Shown: positions 26,920 through 38,487 of the stretch, one piece after another
How the letters are laid out: each line of letters begins with the position of its first letter
How positions within the stretch are numbered: the first letter of the stretch is position 1
Made by a program: the position numbers and the translations under genes
Source: Anaerolineae bacterium
Lineage (GTDB): Bacteria > Chloroflexota > Anaerolineae > Anaerolineales > UBA11579
Direction: 5' to 3'
Assembly: GCA_004297445.1 (NCBI GenBank)
Contig: SCUK01000021.1
Span: 1 to 52,613 of the forward strand
Length of the DNA stretch: 52,613 bases
The notes under the pieces: generated by a model
Database searches by the model: none
What the model was told of the DNA's origin: nothing
Seen by the model: the letters and a program-made list of their open reading frames with translations, nothing else

Positions 26920-28746
26920 TTACACTTCCCCCATCTCCTTCAACACGTCAGCGAACGCGCTGACCACCGCCGGGTCAAAATCTGAGCCGGCGCAGCGTTC
27001 CAGTTCGCGCAGAGCTTCGGCGGGTTCACGACCAGCACGGTAGACCCGGTCTTCGACGATGGCGGCATAGGCATCCACCACCGCCAACACGCGCGCCAGC
27101 AGTGGAATATCATCGCCTTTCAGCCGGCGCGGGTAACCCGTGCCATCCCACTTTTCGTGGTGACCGCGGATGATGGGCGCCACATCTGCCAGTTTCTTCA
27201 CCGGGGCTACAATCTCCGCGCCAATCTCGGGGTGTTTCTGAATCACGGCGCGTTCATCCGGCGTGAGGGGGCCATTCTTGCGCAAAATCTCGTCCGGGAC
27301 GCCAATCTTGCCGATGTCATGCAGCAGGGCGGCCAGCCGCACCACGCGCTGGTCATCAGCGCCTGCGCCAAGCCGGGCGGCGGTGTGTTCTGCCCAGGCC
27401 GCCATATTGTGGCTGTGGTTGCTGGTGCGGGTGTCGCGCACATCCAGCGTCTTGGCGAGCGCCAGCACCGTTTCGATAAAATTGCCTTCAATTTCATCGT
27501 TCAGGTAAGAACGCTGGATGGCGCTGCCGGCTACGTTGCATATCACGGTCAGCAGGCGCAGGTCATCGGCTTCAAACGGCGTATCTTTGCCCACCCACAG
27601 CGCGCCGATGGCACGTTCCTGGTCCATCAGTGGCGCGCAGGCAGCGGCCCGGGTGCGCTGGGTGCGTTCCATGTTCAGCAGCAGTTCATCCGGACGTGAG
27701 GTGTCGTTGACCACAAAACGCTGCATGGTGCGGATGACCGTGCCGGTCACGCCTTCTTCCATCAACTGGCGTTCCCCGCGGATGTCGGCGTACTCTCCCA
27801 TCCCATCGGTGAACAGTATCTCGCCGCCGGCGTCATCCAGCAGGGCCAGGCCCACCCCGCGCGCTTCCAGCAGGCGGGCGGCCTGTTCCAGGATCACCGG
27901 CGTCATCTCATCCGGCGAAGTGGCCGCACGCAGCGCATCGCTAATCGTCATGATGGCTTCCAATTCCATTTGGCGCTGTTTCTGGGCAGTCACATCACGG
28001 AACATGGTAAGCACGGATACTGCGCCTTCCACGGATACCGGCGTGGAACTGGCCTCGATGGTACGCACCCGGCCGTCTTTGCGATGAATGCGCATCTCGC
28101 GCGGACCAAGACGTTCCCCGGCATGCAGGCGGTCTGTGCGCTCCGCGATGATTGGATAGTCCTCGGGATGCACGAAGTCCCAGGCCGTCTTGCCCAGCAT
28201 TTCGGCCGGGTCATCCAGCCCCAGGGCGGTAGCCGCGGCGGGATTGATGTATTCGATTTTGTTATCGGTATAGAGAATAACTGGCAGTGGCGCGACCTCC
28301 ACCAACAGGCGGTAGCGTTCTTCGCTCTTGCGTAATTCCTCTTCGGTCTGGAGTTTCTCGCGCGCCAGTTGCCGTTGCAGGAGGGCGTGCTCCACCGCCG
28401 GCCCGAGGCGCGCCAGGCGGTCTTTCAGGAGGTAATCCGCGGCGCCCTTCTTCATACAATCCACCGCCACTTCCTCACTGATGCTGCCGCTCACTACTAT
28501 CAGCGGGATGTCAGGCGCCATGCCCTTGATGACTTCCAGCGCGTCCAGCGCATGGAAGGAGGGTAGGTTGAAATCCGCCAACACCACATCCCACTCCCCG
28601 GAGGTGAGCGCCCCGATGAAGTCCTGGCGTGTGTCTACCCGAGTGGAATCAAACAGGTAGCCTGCACGCTGCAATTCGTGGCTGGCCAATTCCACATCAT
28701 AGGGATTGTCTTCTACAAAGAGGATTTTGAGGCGGTGGTTAAGCAT
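26920..28746 (-). CDS. Response regulator with PAS, GAF and HD-GYP domains
   Basis: The 608-residue protein is likely a cyclic di-GMP phosphodiesterase under phosphorelay control. A receiver domain at residues 5-125 has its acidic pocket (VEDN), phospho-acceptor in VVLADFNLPSF and conserved Lys in YLLKD. A PAS domain follows at about 145-260, a GAF domain at about 275-420 and a HD-GYP domain at 425-605. HDIGKIGVPDEIL and HHEKWDGTGYP are both intact, so hydrolysis is expected. It is the last gene of a three-gene signalling set and opposes the GGDEF protein at 4291. No Shine-Dalgarno sequence is seen before the ATG. Confidence 0.9.
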   Translation of the reverse strand: MLNHRLKILFVEDNPYDVELASHELQRAGYLFDSTRVDTRQDFIGALTSGEWDVVLADFNLPSFHALDALEVIKGMAPDIPLIVVSGSISEEVAVDCMKKGAADYLLKDRLARLGPAVEHALLQRQLAREKLQTEEELRKSEERYRLLVEVAPLPVILYTDNKIEYINPAAATALGLDDPAEMLGKTAWDFVHPEDYPIIAERTDRLHAGERLGPREMRIHRKDGRVRTIEASSTPVSVEGAVSVLTMFRDVTAQKQRQMELEAIMTISDALRAATSPDEMTPVILEQAARLLEARGVGLALLDDAGGEILFTDGMGEYADIRGERQLMEEGVTGTVIRTMQRFVVNDTSRPDELLLNMERTQRTRAAACAPLMDQERAIGALWVGKDTPFEADDLRLLTVICNVAGSAIQRSYLNDEIEGNFIETVLALAKTLDVRDTRTSNHSHNMAAWAEHTAARLGAGADDQRVVRLAALLHDIGKIGVPDEILRKNGPLTPDERAVIQKHPEIGAEIVAPVKKLADVAPIIRGHHEKWDGTGYPRRLKGDDIPLLARVLAVVDAYAAIVEDRVYRAGREPAEALRELERCAGSDFDPAVVSAFADVLKEMGEV

Positions 28747-28780
28747 TCGGTCGCGAGGGCGGTTTGACCCGGCGCACCTC

Positions 28781-29224
28781 TTAGTCGGGCGTCTCGTTGA
28801 GCAGCAGCCAGTACAACCCCAACTGGCGCACGGTTTCTGTGAACTGGTCGAACTCCACCGGCTTGACGATGTAGGAATTCACACCCAGGTTATATGACTC
28901 GACGATATCCGTTTCATGATTGGAGGACGTGAGCACCACCACCGGAATGCGCTTGAGGTGTTCTTCCGCCTTGATCTGGCGCAGCACTTCCAGCCCGTCT
29001 ACTTTGGGCAGTTTGAGGTCCAGCAGAATCATGCGCGGTACGTCGTTGACTGTTCTGTCAGCGTAAGCCCCGCGACCAAACAAGAAATCCAGCGCTTCCG
29101 CGCCATCGCGCACCACTTCGATTTCGTTGACCAGCTTGTACTTACGAAGGGCGTGGAGCGTCAGCTCTTCATCGCTGGGATTATCTTCCACCAGCAGAAT
29201 CTCAACCGGTTTCGCCATCATCAT
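28781..29224 (-). CDS. Single-domain response regulator (Rcp1-like)
   Basis: The 147-residue CheY-like receiver has no output domain. Acidic pair [11 protein letters not shown], phospho-acceptor in [12 protein letters not shown], Thr in VVVLTSSN and Lys in [11 protein letters not shown] are all present. The sequence style, with an insertion [14 protein letters not shown] before the acceptor strand, is typical of phytochrome-partner (Rcp1) receivers. GGAGG lies six bases before the ATG at 29224; three Met codons occur in a row and two later ones are possible. The start overlaps the 3' end of the kinase gene by 23 bases, so translation is coupled. It probably shuttles phosphate from the kinase. 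Confidence 0.9.
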   Translation of the reverse strand: MMMAKPVEILLVEDNPSDEELTLHALRKYKLVNEIEVVRDGAEALDFLFGRGAYADRTVNDVPRMILLDLKLPKVDGLEVLRQIKAEEHLKRIPVVVLTSSNHETDIVESYNLGVNSYIVKPVEFDQFTETVRQLGLYWLLLNETPD

Positions 29225-32200
29225 CTCCATCCTCCACATCGCCAAGCGAAAAGAAGAACGTCGCGCCCTCGTTTTCCGCCGCCTCCACCCAGATGTGCCC
29301 GCCATGGCGGGTCACGATGCGGTTCACAATCGCAAGACCCACGCCCGTCCCTTCATATTCATGCGCCGGGTGTAGCCGCTGAAAAACGCCAAAGAGCTTA
29401 TCCACATATTTTAAGTCAAAACCCACCCCATTGTCACGCACAAAAAAGATAGTTTCGCCCTCGTTGTCCCTCGTTCCCACCTCAATTACGGCCTTTTCGG
29501 TCTTGCGCGTGAATTTGACCGCGTTGCCGACCAGGTTGGCATACACCTGGCGGATGAGGGTTGGGTCAGCCTGCACTACTGGAAGCCTGGCAATCTTGAG
29601 CTTTACCTTACGTTCCTTAATCTCAGCCGCCAGGTCTTCCTGCACGCTCTTGAGGATGGAGTCCAGTTCCACCGGTTGGCGCTTAATCTGCTGGCGACCC
29701 AGGCGCGAGAACGCCAGCAGACCGTCAATCAACAGGCCCATTCGGTCAATGTTGCCGCGAATCTGGCTGAGGTAATGGCCCGCCTGGTCCTCAAAGTTCT
29801 CGCCATAGTCCTCCAGCAGGATATGGGCATACCCGCCGATGGCGCGCAGCGGGGCACGCAGGTCATGGCTCACCGTATAGGCAAACGATTCCAGCTCGCG
29901 ATTGGCGGCCTGCAACTGAGCGGTGCGCTGCTCCACGCGACGTTCCAGTTCCTTGTTCAGCTTGCGCACCTCGCGTTCAGCCTTTTCGCGGCGCTTGAGT
30001 TCCGTCTGGCTGGCCTCATACAGCCGCGCGTTCTCGATGGCGCTGGCGAGCTGGTCGGCCATGCCCTGCAGGGCGGAAATATCGTCGCCGGTGAAAGCCG
30101 CTTCGATATCGCTCTGCACGGTCAGTGCGCCCAGTACATCCCCGCGGGAGATGAGCGGCAGGGCCATTTCGGAACGCGTGTCTGGCAGGTTGGGGTTGTC
30201 AAAACGGATGGCGTCTTCGCCTACGTCCAGCGCGATGCGCGCCTGCTTATTCGCCACGCACCAGCCAATCATCGATTCGCCGCCTATCTTCAGCCTGTGG
30301 CCATCTTTCACCATTTTGGTCCCCGCCTCACCGCTACCCACCGCCAGCACCGCGTATTCGCGGGACTCATCCGCCAGGAACAATCCAACGTAGTAGAACC
30401 CGAAGCGTTCAGCGATCAGGGATACGGCTTCTTGAATCAGGCGGGCCGGTTCAAGGATGGTGATGGCACGCGCCGAAATGGCGACTGCGGTCTGTAGACG
30501 ATTGCTCTGGCGCTGCAAATCTTCCAGCAGGCGTTCGCGCTCATGCTCATGCTGGCGGCGTTCGGTGATGTCGCGGGCGATGGTCTGGATGAACAATGGC
30601 TCGCCCTCCTCATCACGGATGAGCGAAACGTTCATCTCAAGCGCCACGCGCTCGCCATCCTTGCGCACCGCAGTCCGTTCGTAGGGAGCCAGGCGCTCGC
30701 CTTTCAGCAGACGCTGGATCTTGGCATCCGCCGCAGCTTTTTCTTCCGGTGCCACCGCGGCATTGCGCGGCATGGCCAGTACTTCCTGGATGGTGTAGCC
30801 CAACTGCTCAGCGGCGCGCTGGTTGACGGCCAGCCGGATGCCATCCACGGTACTGATCAGGATGCCATCGTTCGATTGTTCAAACACTGAGCGGAAACGG
30901 TATTCGCTTTCGTGCATTGCGCTTTCGGCCTGTTTGATTCCGGTGATCAGGCGGGTGGCACCCACTGTGCCGATCACCTGCCCCTGGCTGTCGCGCAATG
31001 CCACTTTGCTGGTCAGGGTCCACTGCCGCTGACTATTCTCGTCTACCCAGGTTTCTTCCTTATTGATAACCGGTTCGCCTGTCTCCATCACAGCTTCTTC
31101 TTCTGCGTGGTATTTTTCGGCATAAACCGGGTCCATCAGATCGCGATCGTGTTTACCCACAATCTCGGTCTGGTCTTGCAGTCCAACTCCTTCGGTAACA
31201 GCCCGGTTGGCGATAATAAATCGCGATTCTTTATCTTTCGCGTAGAGGCCATCCGGGATGGCATTAATAAGACCCAGAAGCAGGTTACGCTCTTCCAGCA
31301 GGCGGCGTTCAGCGGCTTTGCGCTCCGAGATATCGCGGACTACGCTCTGGATGTGCAACGGTTGGCCCTGCAAATCAAACACCAGCACCACGTTAACTTC
31401 GGCCGGCATCAGGGTGCCGTCTTTGCGCACGAAGGTCCGTTCATACACGGGCAGCGAACCCGTCTGGCGCAATTGGCCCAAGCGCGCACGAGCCGCGGAC
31501 AGTTCTTCCGGCGCGACGGTAGATTCCGAAGGCCTGCCGATTAATTCAGCCGGCTCATAACCGAGCATTTCTGCGGCGCGCTGGTTCACCTGTAGGATGA
31601 TGCCATCCACGCTGATGATGAACACGCCATCATTGGTACGCTCAAACAAAGCACGGTAGCGGTACTCGCTCGTCCGCACGGCTTCTTCTGCCTCGATGTC
31701 CCAGGTGACATCGCGCGAGGCGCCAAGGATGCCCACCCATTCGCCGTTTTCGAACAGCGGCCGGTTGATGCTGCGTATCCAGCGAATGTCGCCATCCTTG
31801 GTACGGATGCGGTACTCGCCGGTCGCGGTTTGGCCGGACTCCATTTCCCGGTTCAAATCCTCCACGATCCCCCGGTCTTCAGGAAGTATCAACATGGCAG
31901 GGTCGCCCAATTCCTTAATCTCATCCATCGTGTAGCCGGTTACACGTTCATAGGCTTCGGTGACCCAGTCGAAGTGAAATTCTGAGCCATCCACGCGTCG
32001 CAGCGAGAACGCATAGTCAGAGGTGAGATCTGAAACGGCCCGGTAGCGTTCCTCGCTGCGCTGCAATTGCTCCAGAATGCGGGCGCGCTCGATAGCCAGG
32101 GACACGTGTTCACTCAGCGCTTCCATCAAGCGCAGGTCGCGATCCCCCAGGGTAATATTTTGCGCCGACTCGATATTCAACACACCAACCACTTCCCCAC

Positions 32201-33155
32201 GGTCAAACAGCGGCACGGCCACTTCCGAGGTCAGGTCTTCTGCCGCGCCGAGAAACTCGGGAGCGGTGCGCACATCTTCCAGGAGTACCGGTTGACCACT
32301 GCGAATGACGCCGCCAATGACGCCAGCGTGCAAATCAATCTCCGGGATGGGCGTGGCATAGCCCACCTGGTGTTGCAGACGAATCTTGTCTCCATCGCGA
32401 AGATAGAGGCTGGCGAACGTGTAGCCAAATGCCTCGCGAATGGCTTCCACCACTTTGATGAACAGGCTGTGCAGGTCTTCTTCACGCGCCAACGTGGTGC
32501 GCACAGTGTGTAGCAGCGCCAGTTCATTCGCCTGGCGCAACGTAGCCGCCTGGAACTCTTGGCGGATGCGCAACTCTTCGCGCATTTTCTCAAAGGCTTT
32601 GGCGGTATTGCGGGTGGCTAGATACAGAATCAGGGTGGCAATCGAAAGGTTGACCGCCAGACGCAATGCAATCTGATTGGACGCAATTGACTCATAGCGG
32701 AACGGAATGATGTTTACGTCCTGCAACCAGACGAGGACGAACAAACCAATGATGGACAGCGCGCCCATCGTTAGTGCTTCGCGCGGGCCGGCCAGCAGGC
32801 CCGCCGCCAACACCAGGGGCAACAAGGCATAGAGCGAGATATTCTGAATACCATTCAACCTGGCGGCCAGGAAAAATAGGACCAGCCACGGCAACCCCAG
32901 CATGACCAGCACTGTCAGCCGCACCCAACCCCGATTCAGCAACACCTTGCCGCCAATCATCATGGCGAAAAAAGTGATGAATGTAGCAACCGTTATTGGC
33001 TTGCGCAGGTCAGCGGCAGGCGTGAACAGGATTAGGGCAATGAGGGTGAGGAAGACGAAGGAGAGGACGTAGTTAATCATCTCCGCGCGCTGGTTCAACG
33101 GCTCGTCGTCGTCGAAGGTGGGAGGCGCAAGCCATCCCCGGATGCGGTTGACCAT
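29202..33155 (-). CDS. Multi-PAS/GAF sensor histidine kinase
   Basis: The 1317-residue membrane kinase has about six N-terminal helices (residues 25-185), a GAF domain (about 205-360), and four PAS domains (about 365-860), the second and fourth near-duplicates ([11 protein letters not shown] and [11 protein letters not shown], both with VNQRAAE). A second GAF domain (about 880-1040), a coiled coil and the kinase core follow. The phospho-acceptor is the His in [17 protein letters not shown], a phytochrome-type H box, with ATP-lid motifs RDNGVGFD and GTGVGLAIV. It has no attached receiver and is followed by two receiver proteins. AGGTGG precedes the ATG, and TACAAT at 33190-33195 is a likely -10 box. 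Confidence 0.92.
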   Translation of the reverse strand: MVNRIRGWLAPPTFDDDEPLNQRAEMINYVLSFVFLTLIALILFTPAADLRKPITVATFITFFAMMIGGKVLLNRGWVRLTVLVMLGLPWLVLFFLAARLNGIQNISLYALLPLVLAAGLLAGPREALTMGALSIIGLFVLVWLQDVNIIPFRYESIASNQIALRLAVNLSIATLILYLATRNTAKAFEKMREELRIRQEFQAATLRQANELALLHTVRTTLAREEDLHSLFIKVVEAIREAFGYTFASLYLRDGDKIRLQHQVGYATPIPEIDLHAGVIGGVIRSGQPVLLEDVRTAPEFLGAAEDLTSEVAVPLFDRGEVVGVLNIESAQNITLGDRDLRLMEALSEHVSLAIERARILEQLQRSEERYRAVSDLTSDYAFSLRRVDGSEFHFDWVTEAYERVTGYTMDEIKELGDPAMLILPEDRGIVEDLNREMESGQTATGEYRIRTKDGDIRWIRSINRPLFENGEWVGILGASRDVTWDIEAEEAVRTSEYRYRALFERTNDGVFIISVDGIILQVNQRAAEMLGYEPAELIGRPSESTVAPEELSAARARLGQLRQTGSLPVYERTFVRKDGTLMPAEVNVVLVFDLQGQPLHIQSVVRDISERKAAERRLLEERNLLLGLINAIPDGLYAKDKESRFIIANRAVTEGVGLQDQTEIVGKHDRDLMDPVYAEKYHAEEEAVMETGEPVINKEETWVDENSQRQWTLTSKVALRDSQGQVIGTVGATRLITGIKQAESAMHESEYRFRSVFEQSNDGILISTVDGIRLAVNQRAAEQLGYTIQEVLAMPRNAAVAPEEKAAADAKIQRLLKGERLAPYERTAVRKDGERVALEMNVSLIRDEEGEPLFIQTIARDITERRQHEHERERLLEDLQRQSNRLQTAVAISARAITILEPARLIQEAVSLIAERFGFYYVGLFLADESREYAVLAVGSGEAGTKMVKDGHRLKIGGESMIGWCVANKQARIALDVGEDAIRFDNPNLPDTRSEMALPLISRGDVLGALTVQSDIEAAFTGDDISALQGMADQLASAIENARLYEASQTELKRREKAEREVRKLNKELERRVEQRTAQLQAANRELESFAYTVSHDLRAPLRAIGGYAHILLEDYGENFEDQAGHYLSQIRGNIDRMGLLIDGLLAFSRLGRQQIKRQPVELDSILKSVQEDLAAEIKERKVKLKIARLPVVQADPTLIRQVYANLVGNAVKFTRKTEKAVIEVGTRDNEGETIFFVRDNGVGFDLKYVDKLFGVFQRLHPAHEYEGTGVGLAIVNRIVTRHGGHIWVEAAENEGATFFFSLGDVEDGDDDGETG

Positions 33156-33264
33156 AATCCACCTGCCTGTGAGGTTGATAATAAGTTAATTGTAGCCAAT
33201 CCCCCCGTGGAATACAACGACCTTCAGCGCCACCCTCGCGCGACATGCTCAGATCTGCCCCTGT

Positions 33265-33840
33265 TTAACGAGCCACCCAGCGTTCCAGCCCATCCGGCGG
33301 GCGGTAGTCCGCCAGGGCGGTGAGCAGAGGTTCCGGCTCGGCGTGCGAACGAAACAGGTCGCCATGCTCCTTATACATGAAGCCTTCCTCGCGGACCCGA
33401 TCCAGAAAGGAAAGCAGCCCATCAAAATATCCGGAGACGTTAAGCAGCCCAACCGGCTTGCGGTGCAGGCCAATCTGCGCCCAGGTGACGGCCTCAAAGA
33501 ACTCGTCCATCGTCCCCAGCCCGCCGGGCAGGGCAACAAACGCGTCCGAAAGGGCGTACATGCGCGCTTTGCGGGTGTGCATATCGGGTGTCACTTCGAT
33601 TTGCGTCAGGCCGCTGTGGGCCAGGGCAGGGTTGTGGAAGAATTGCGGGATGACTCCAACAACCTCACCGCCCGCGGCCAACGCGCCGTTTGCGACCGCG
33701 CCCATGAGGCCGGTACTGCCCGCGCCATAGACCAGCTTCAAGCCGCGGCCGGCAATCGCCGTGCCCATCGCCCTCGCCGATTCATAGTAGTGGGCGGGGA
33801 TGCTGTCTGACGAGCCGCAAAAAACGCAAATAGATTTCAT
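33265..33840 (-). CDS. LOG family protein (TIGR00730)
   Basis: The 191-residue Rossmann-fold protein has VFCGSSDSIPAHY at its start, LVYGAGSTGLMGAVANGAL, and the nucleotide-site motif LPGGLGTMDEFFE. Family members cleave nucleoside 5'-monophosphates (for example cytokinin riboside monophosphate) to a base and ribose 5-phosphate; the bacterial role is usually unknown. GGAAGGA lies ten bases before the ATG. The gene stands alone. Confidence 0.9.
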   Translation of the reverse strand: MKSICVFCGSSDSIPAHYYESARAMGTAIAGRGLKLVYGAGSTGLMGAVANGALAAGGEVVGVIPQFFHNPALAHSGLTQIEVTPDMHTRKARMYALSDAFVALPGGLGTMDEFFEAVTWAQIGLHRKPVGLLNVSGYFDGLLSFLDRVREEGFMYKEHGDLFRSHAEPEPLLTALADYRPPDGLERWVAR

Positions 33841-34105
33841 GAGGGATAAGTCCTTCCAGAAAAAGTAGGTTGTGCGTTAAGCGATGAGTCTAGCCAAACC
33901 TTGTTTGCTGTTCGTCGCCTGCCTGCTTATCCATACACTCTCGCGCCAGCAAGCCATACATGACCATAGTCCACCAGCAACCCTTGAAGTGGCGGTTTTC
34001 GCGCAATTCGCCTTCCTACCGCATGCCAGGCCGTTCTGCATCCCCGGATTATACGCAGGCGCGCCGAATCTGCGCTACACTAGAGCTTGAGGAGACACAG
34101 CCGCC

Positions 34106-35020
34106 ATGAAGAATATCCTCTCCATCTCAGTCGGTTCCCCCACCCGCGACCATACCACCCAGGTAAACTTCCTCGGCGAAGACTGCCAGATTTCGCGGCA
34201 GGGCACCAATGGCGATTTCAATGTGGCCGTCCAGCGTTACAAGGACATGGACGGCAAGGTGGACGCCTTTGGCGTGGGCGGCGCGGAGTTCCACCTGCAA
34301 GTGGGGCCGCGCCGCTATAAATTCCGCGACATTAAGCGCATCCGCAACGCCATTCGCATCAGCAAAGTGGGGGACGGAAACGGCATCAAGGGCCTGCTCG
34401 CCAAGCGTGCCTTCGCCGCACTGGAGGGCCACCTGCAACAGGAGGGCCGCACCCTGCGCGGTCTGAAAGGTCTCAAGACCAACGCTGTTGACCGCTACGG
34501 CATGGCGGAAGCGATGGTGGACGCCGGTCTGGACTGCGTCTTCGGTGACTTCATGTTCGCACTCGGGCTGGACATTCCCATGCGCAGTCTGCGTTCCGTG
34601 CGCCTGGTGGCAGGCATCCTGCTGCCGGTCATCACCCAACTGCCCTACATGTGGTTTTACCCGCTCGGCGCGCAGCAGGAAAAGGAACCGGAAAATAAGT
34701 GGCCAAAGTATTATGAACAGGCCGACGTGATAGCCGGCGACTTCCTGCAAATTCGGCATTACCTGCCCCCAGACATGAGCGGCAAGATGATCGTGACCAA
34801 CACCACCACCGCCAAGAACGTGGAGATGCTGCAAAAACGCGGACTTAAAGTCCTCGTCACCACCACCCCACGGCTGGAGGGTCGTTCCTTCGGCACCAAC
34901 GTGATGGAAGCCACGCTGCGCGCCCTGTGCCCCAAGCCGGACCCGGACATCACCGCTGCCGACTTCCTCGACATGATTGAACGCATCCCGCTGAAACCGA
35001 ATGTGGAAGTGTTGAACTAA
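34106..35020 (+). CDS. Conserved protein of the family often labelled quinate 5-dehydrogenase
   Basis: The 304-residue protein begins NILSISVGSPTRDHTTQVNF and continues with GKVDAFGVGGAEFHLQVGPR and LKGLKTNAVDRYGMAEAM. I recognise this as a conserved family found in Firmicutes, Chloroflexota and others that databases often name quinate 5-dehydrogenase; I know of no experimental support for that name. A glycine-rich dinucleotide fold is not obvious. Near the C-terminus KMIVTNTTTAKNVEMLQKRG and LKVLVTTTPRLEGRSFGTNV look like a substrate or phosphate site. GAGGAG lies 11 bases before the ATG and TACACT at 34076-34081 may be the -10 box. The preceding 265 bases (33841-34105) hold nothing else clear. 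Confidence 0.6.
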   Translation: MKNILSISVGSPTRDHTTQVNFLGEDCQISRQGTNGDFNVAVQRYKDMDGKVDAFGVGGAEFHLQVGPRRYKFRDIKRIRNAIRISKVGDGNGIKGLLAKRAFAALEGHLQQEGRTLRGLKGLKTNAVDRYGMAEAMVDAGLDCVFGDFMFALGLDIPMRSLRSVRLVAGILLPVITQLPYMWFYPLGAQQEKEPENKWPKYYEQADVIAGDFLQIRHYLPPDMSGKMIVTNTTTAKNVEMLQKRGLKVLVTTTPRLEGRSFGTNVMEATLRALCPKPDPDITAADFLDMIERIPLKPNVEVLN

Positions 35021-35138
35021 TTTATCACCGCGGCGAAATTCGCAACAAAATCCCCATAGTTTCCTGCGCGCCTGCGCTCACCTCCTGCTCACTTTGTCGC
35101 GATAGAATCAAGCGTGGTTTGGTGAGAAAGGGAAACGC

Positions 35139-36052
<914 letters not shown>

Positions 36053-36056
<4 letters not shown>

Positions 36057-37258
36057 GCCGGATGTGGGTGGTGGCGCGGCACGAATTCAGCCGGCATGTG
36101 TTCCGGCGGCGTTTCCTGTTCGCGCTGCTGAGCGTGCCGATGATGCTGGTGCTTATGATTGGCCTCATCGCCATGCTGGTGGCGCTGGACACCAACCGCG
36201 ACCCGCTGGGCGTAGTGGATACTTCCGGGCAGTTCAACGCAGAGATTGCACTCAGCGCTGACGCGGAAGAGGATCGGGTGGAGCTTCTATTCTTTACGGA
36301 CGAGGCGGATGCCCAGGCCGCGCTGGAGGCCGGAAACATCCAGGCATACTACCTGCTTTCGGAAGGCTGGGCCGAGGCCGGCGCGGCGCGCCTGGTGTAC
36401 TTTGATGAACCGGGCGAGAATGCTACCGATTATTTTGAAGACCTGGTGCGCGCCAACCTGACGGCCCCGCTGCCCTCGGACAATGCCCAGCGACTGGCGC
36501 AGGGATACACCATCGCCGCCTCCACACCGGATGGCTCGCGGGTATTCTCCAGCGAGCGCTGGCTGGACATCGCGCTGCCTATTCTCGTCTCATTTGTTTT
36601 TATGTATATTGTGCTTTCGGCATCCGGTTACTTTACTGCCGCGGTGGCGGAAGAAAAAGAGAATCGCACCATTGAAATCCTGATGACCAGCCTTTCCACC
36701 AATACCATGATTGCCGGAAAGGTCATCGGGCTGATGGGCGTCGCGGTTTTGCAGGCAACGGTCTGGCTGGCGTTCGCCGCCGCCGCCATGCTCTGGGGTT
36801 TGCCCATCCTCAATCCGGACATGAATCTCAATTTCGCGCTCTCACCCGGCACAATCGTATTTATCCTTGTCATCTTTGTGCCCGCTTACCTGATGTTTGC
36901 CGCATTGCTGACGGCCATGGGCGCGGCGGTGACCGAACCCGCAGAAGGACAGCAACTGGCGGCGCTCGTCACCATGCCGCTGGCATTTTCCTTTTACCTG
37001 CTGGGCCTGATGTTTGAGAATCCCAACAGCCCGGTGGCGGTGTTTTTCAGCCTGTTTCCCCTCACCGCGCCCAGCCTGATGCCGGTGCGCTGGGCGTTCA
37101 CTGCCATCCCCGTCTGGCAGGTTGCCGTCACCTCCGGACTGCTTTGCCTGTGCGCGCTGGGCGCCCTCTGGCTGGCAGCGCGCGCCCTGGAACTCGGCAT
37201 GCTGCGCTTTGACAGCAAGTTAAGGTTACGTGAATTCTTTCGAAGGAGGGCGGCATGA
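36053..37258 (+). CDS. ABC-2 type permease (NatB-like), first copy
   Basis: The 401-residue membrane protein has one N-terminal helix (residues 18-45), a large extracytoplasmic domain (about 50-175) and five to six helices in the C-terminal half. The cytoplasmic coupling motif VAEEKENRTIEILMTSLS is characteristic of NatB/ABC-2 permeases. It starts within the ATPase stop (ATGA) with AGGAG upstream, and overlaps the next permease the same way. An open frame runs further upstream inside the ATPase gene but has no support. Confidence 0.9.
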
Positions 37259-38478
37259 AAGATGTTCTGCTGGTCATGCGGCATGAGATCGTTACCATCT
37301 TCACCCGCCGCTCGTTCCTGTTCACCACGTTTGGCATTCCCCTCATCGGGTTTCTGCTGTTCCTCGGCTTCACCCGGGTGAACGAGAGCAATCCTGAGGC
37401 CATCAGCAACCTCGTGGCGCGGCCCACCGTGACGCTGCCGGAAGGCTTCGTGGATGAAGCGGGCCTGATAGACACTATTCCATCAGATATCCCTGCAGGT
37501 CAGCTGCTTGAATTTCCAAATGAAGCCGAGGCGCGTGCCGCGCTGCTGGCCGGAGACATCACCGCCTATACCGTCATTCCCCCGGACTTCATCACCCGCG
37601 GCGAGGTGCGGCTGGTAAGCCCGGAAGTAAGCCCGATTTCAAACAGCGAAAACGGCTGGATGCGCTGGGCGGTGCGAGTGAACCTGTCCGGGGGGGATGA
37701 GACACTGGCGGCGCGGCTGAACCAGCCATTAGTGGTCGAACAGGTTTCACTGGCGCCGGAAACGCCCAATCAGGACAATCCCCTCTCCTATTGGGTTCCG
37801 TATGCGCTCACTTTTCTGCTGTATATGTTCATCCTGACCTCCTCTGGTACCCTGCTTGCAAGCGTGGCAAATGAAAAAAGCAACCGCACCATCGAGGTGT
37901 TGCTGCTCTCCATCAGCCCCAAACAAATGCTGACCGGCAAAATCCTCGGCCTGGGAGTGGCTGGGCTGCTGCAGACCGCCATCTACATCGGCGTTTCCAC
38001 CACCCTGCTGCGGTTGGCGGGGCGCACATCGCCAATGGCCGCCGGGTTTGACTTCCCGCCGGAGACACTCCTATGGACGGTCCTCTTCTTTGTGCTCGGT
38101 TATCTGCTGTATGGCAGCCTGATGGCCGCAGTCGGTGCGCTGGTGGCTAACGTGCGCGACGCGTCGTCGATTACGATTGTGGTGATTTCCCCGCTCATTA
38201 TTGCACTGATATTGCTCAGTCTGGTATTGGAAGAACCGATGAGCCCGATCGCGGTCGGCCTGAGTCTATTTCCATTCACCGCACCGATTCTGATGGTCAC
38301 GCGGCTGGCCATTGGCGGCATACCCGCCTGGCAGCCGGCCGTGGCCGCGTTGGGCATTCTGGCGATGGCGGTGGTCGTCATCCTGGCGACAGCGCGGCTG
38401 TTTCGCGCCCAGACGCTGCTGGCCGGGCAACCTGCCAGCCTGCGAATCTTCCTGAAAGCGATGACATCAGGAAAATAA
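37255..38478 (+). CDS. ABC-2 type permease (NatB-like), second copy
   Basis: This 407-residue protein is a paralogue of the preceding permease with the same plan: an N-terminal helix, an outer domain and C-terminal helices, with VANEKSNRTIEVLLLSISPK as the coupling motif. The two permeases probably form a heterodimer driven by the ATPase at 35139. AAGGAGG precedes the ATG. It ends nine bases before the convergent SUMF1-like gene, with no clear terminator between them. Confidence 0.9.
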   Translation: MKDVLLVMRHEIVTIFTRRSFLFTTFGIPLIGFLLFLGFTRVNESNPEAISNLVARPTVTLPEGFVDEAGLIDTIPSDIPAGQLLEFPNEAEARAALLAGDITAYTVIPPDFITRGEVRLVSPEVSPISNSENGWMRWAVRVNLSGGDETLAARLNQPLVVEQVSLAPETPNQDNPLSYWVPYALTFLLYMFILTSSGTLLASVANEKSNRTIEVLLLSISPKQMLTGKILGLGVAGLLQTAIYIGVSTTLLRLAGRTSPMAAGFDFPPETLLWTVLFFVLGYLLYGSLMAAVGALVANVRDASSITIVVISPLIIALILLSLVLEEPMSPIAVGLSLFPFTAPILMVTRLAIGGIPAWQPAVAALGILAMAVVVILATARLFRAQTLLAGQPASLRIFLKAMTSGK

Positions 38479-38487
38479 TCTCTGGCG

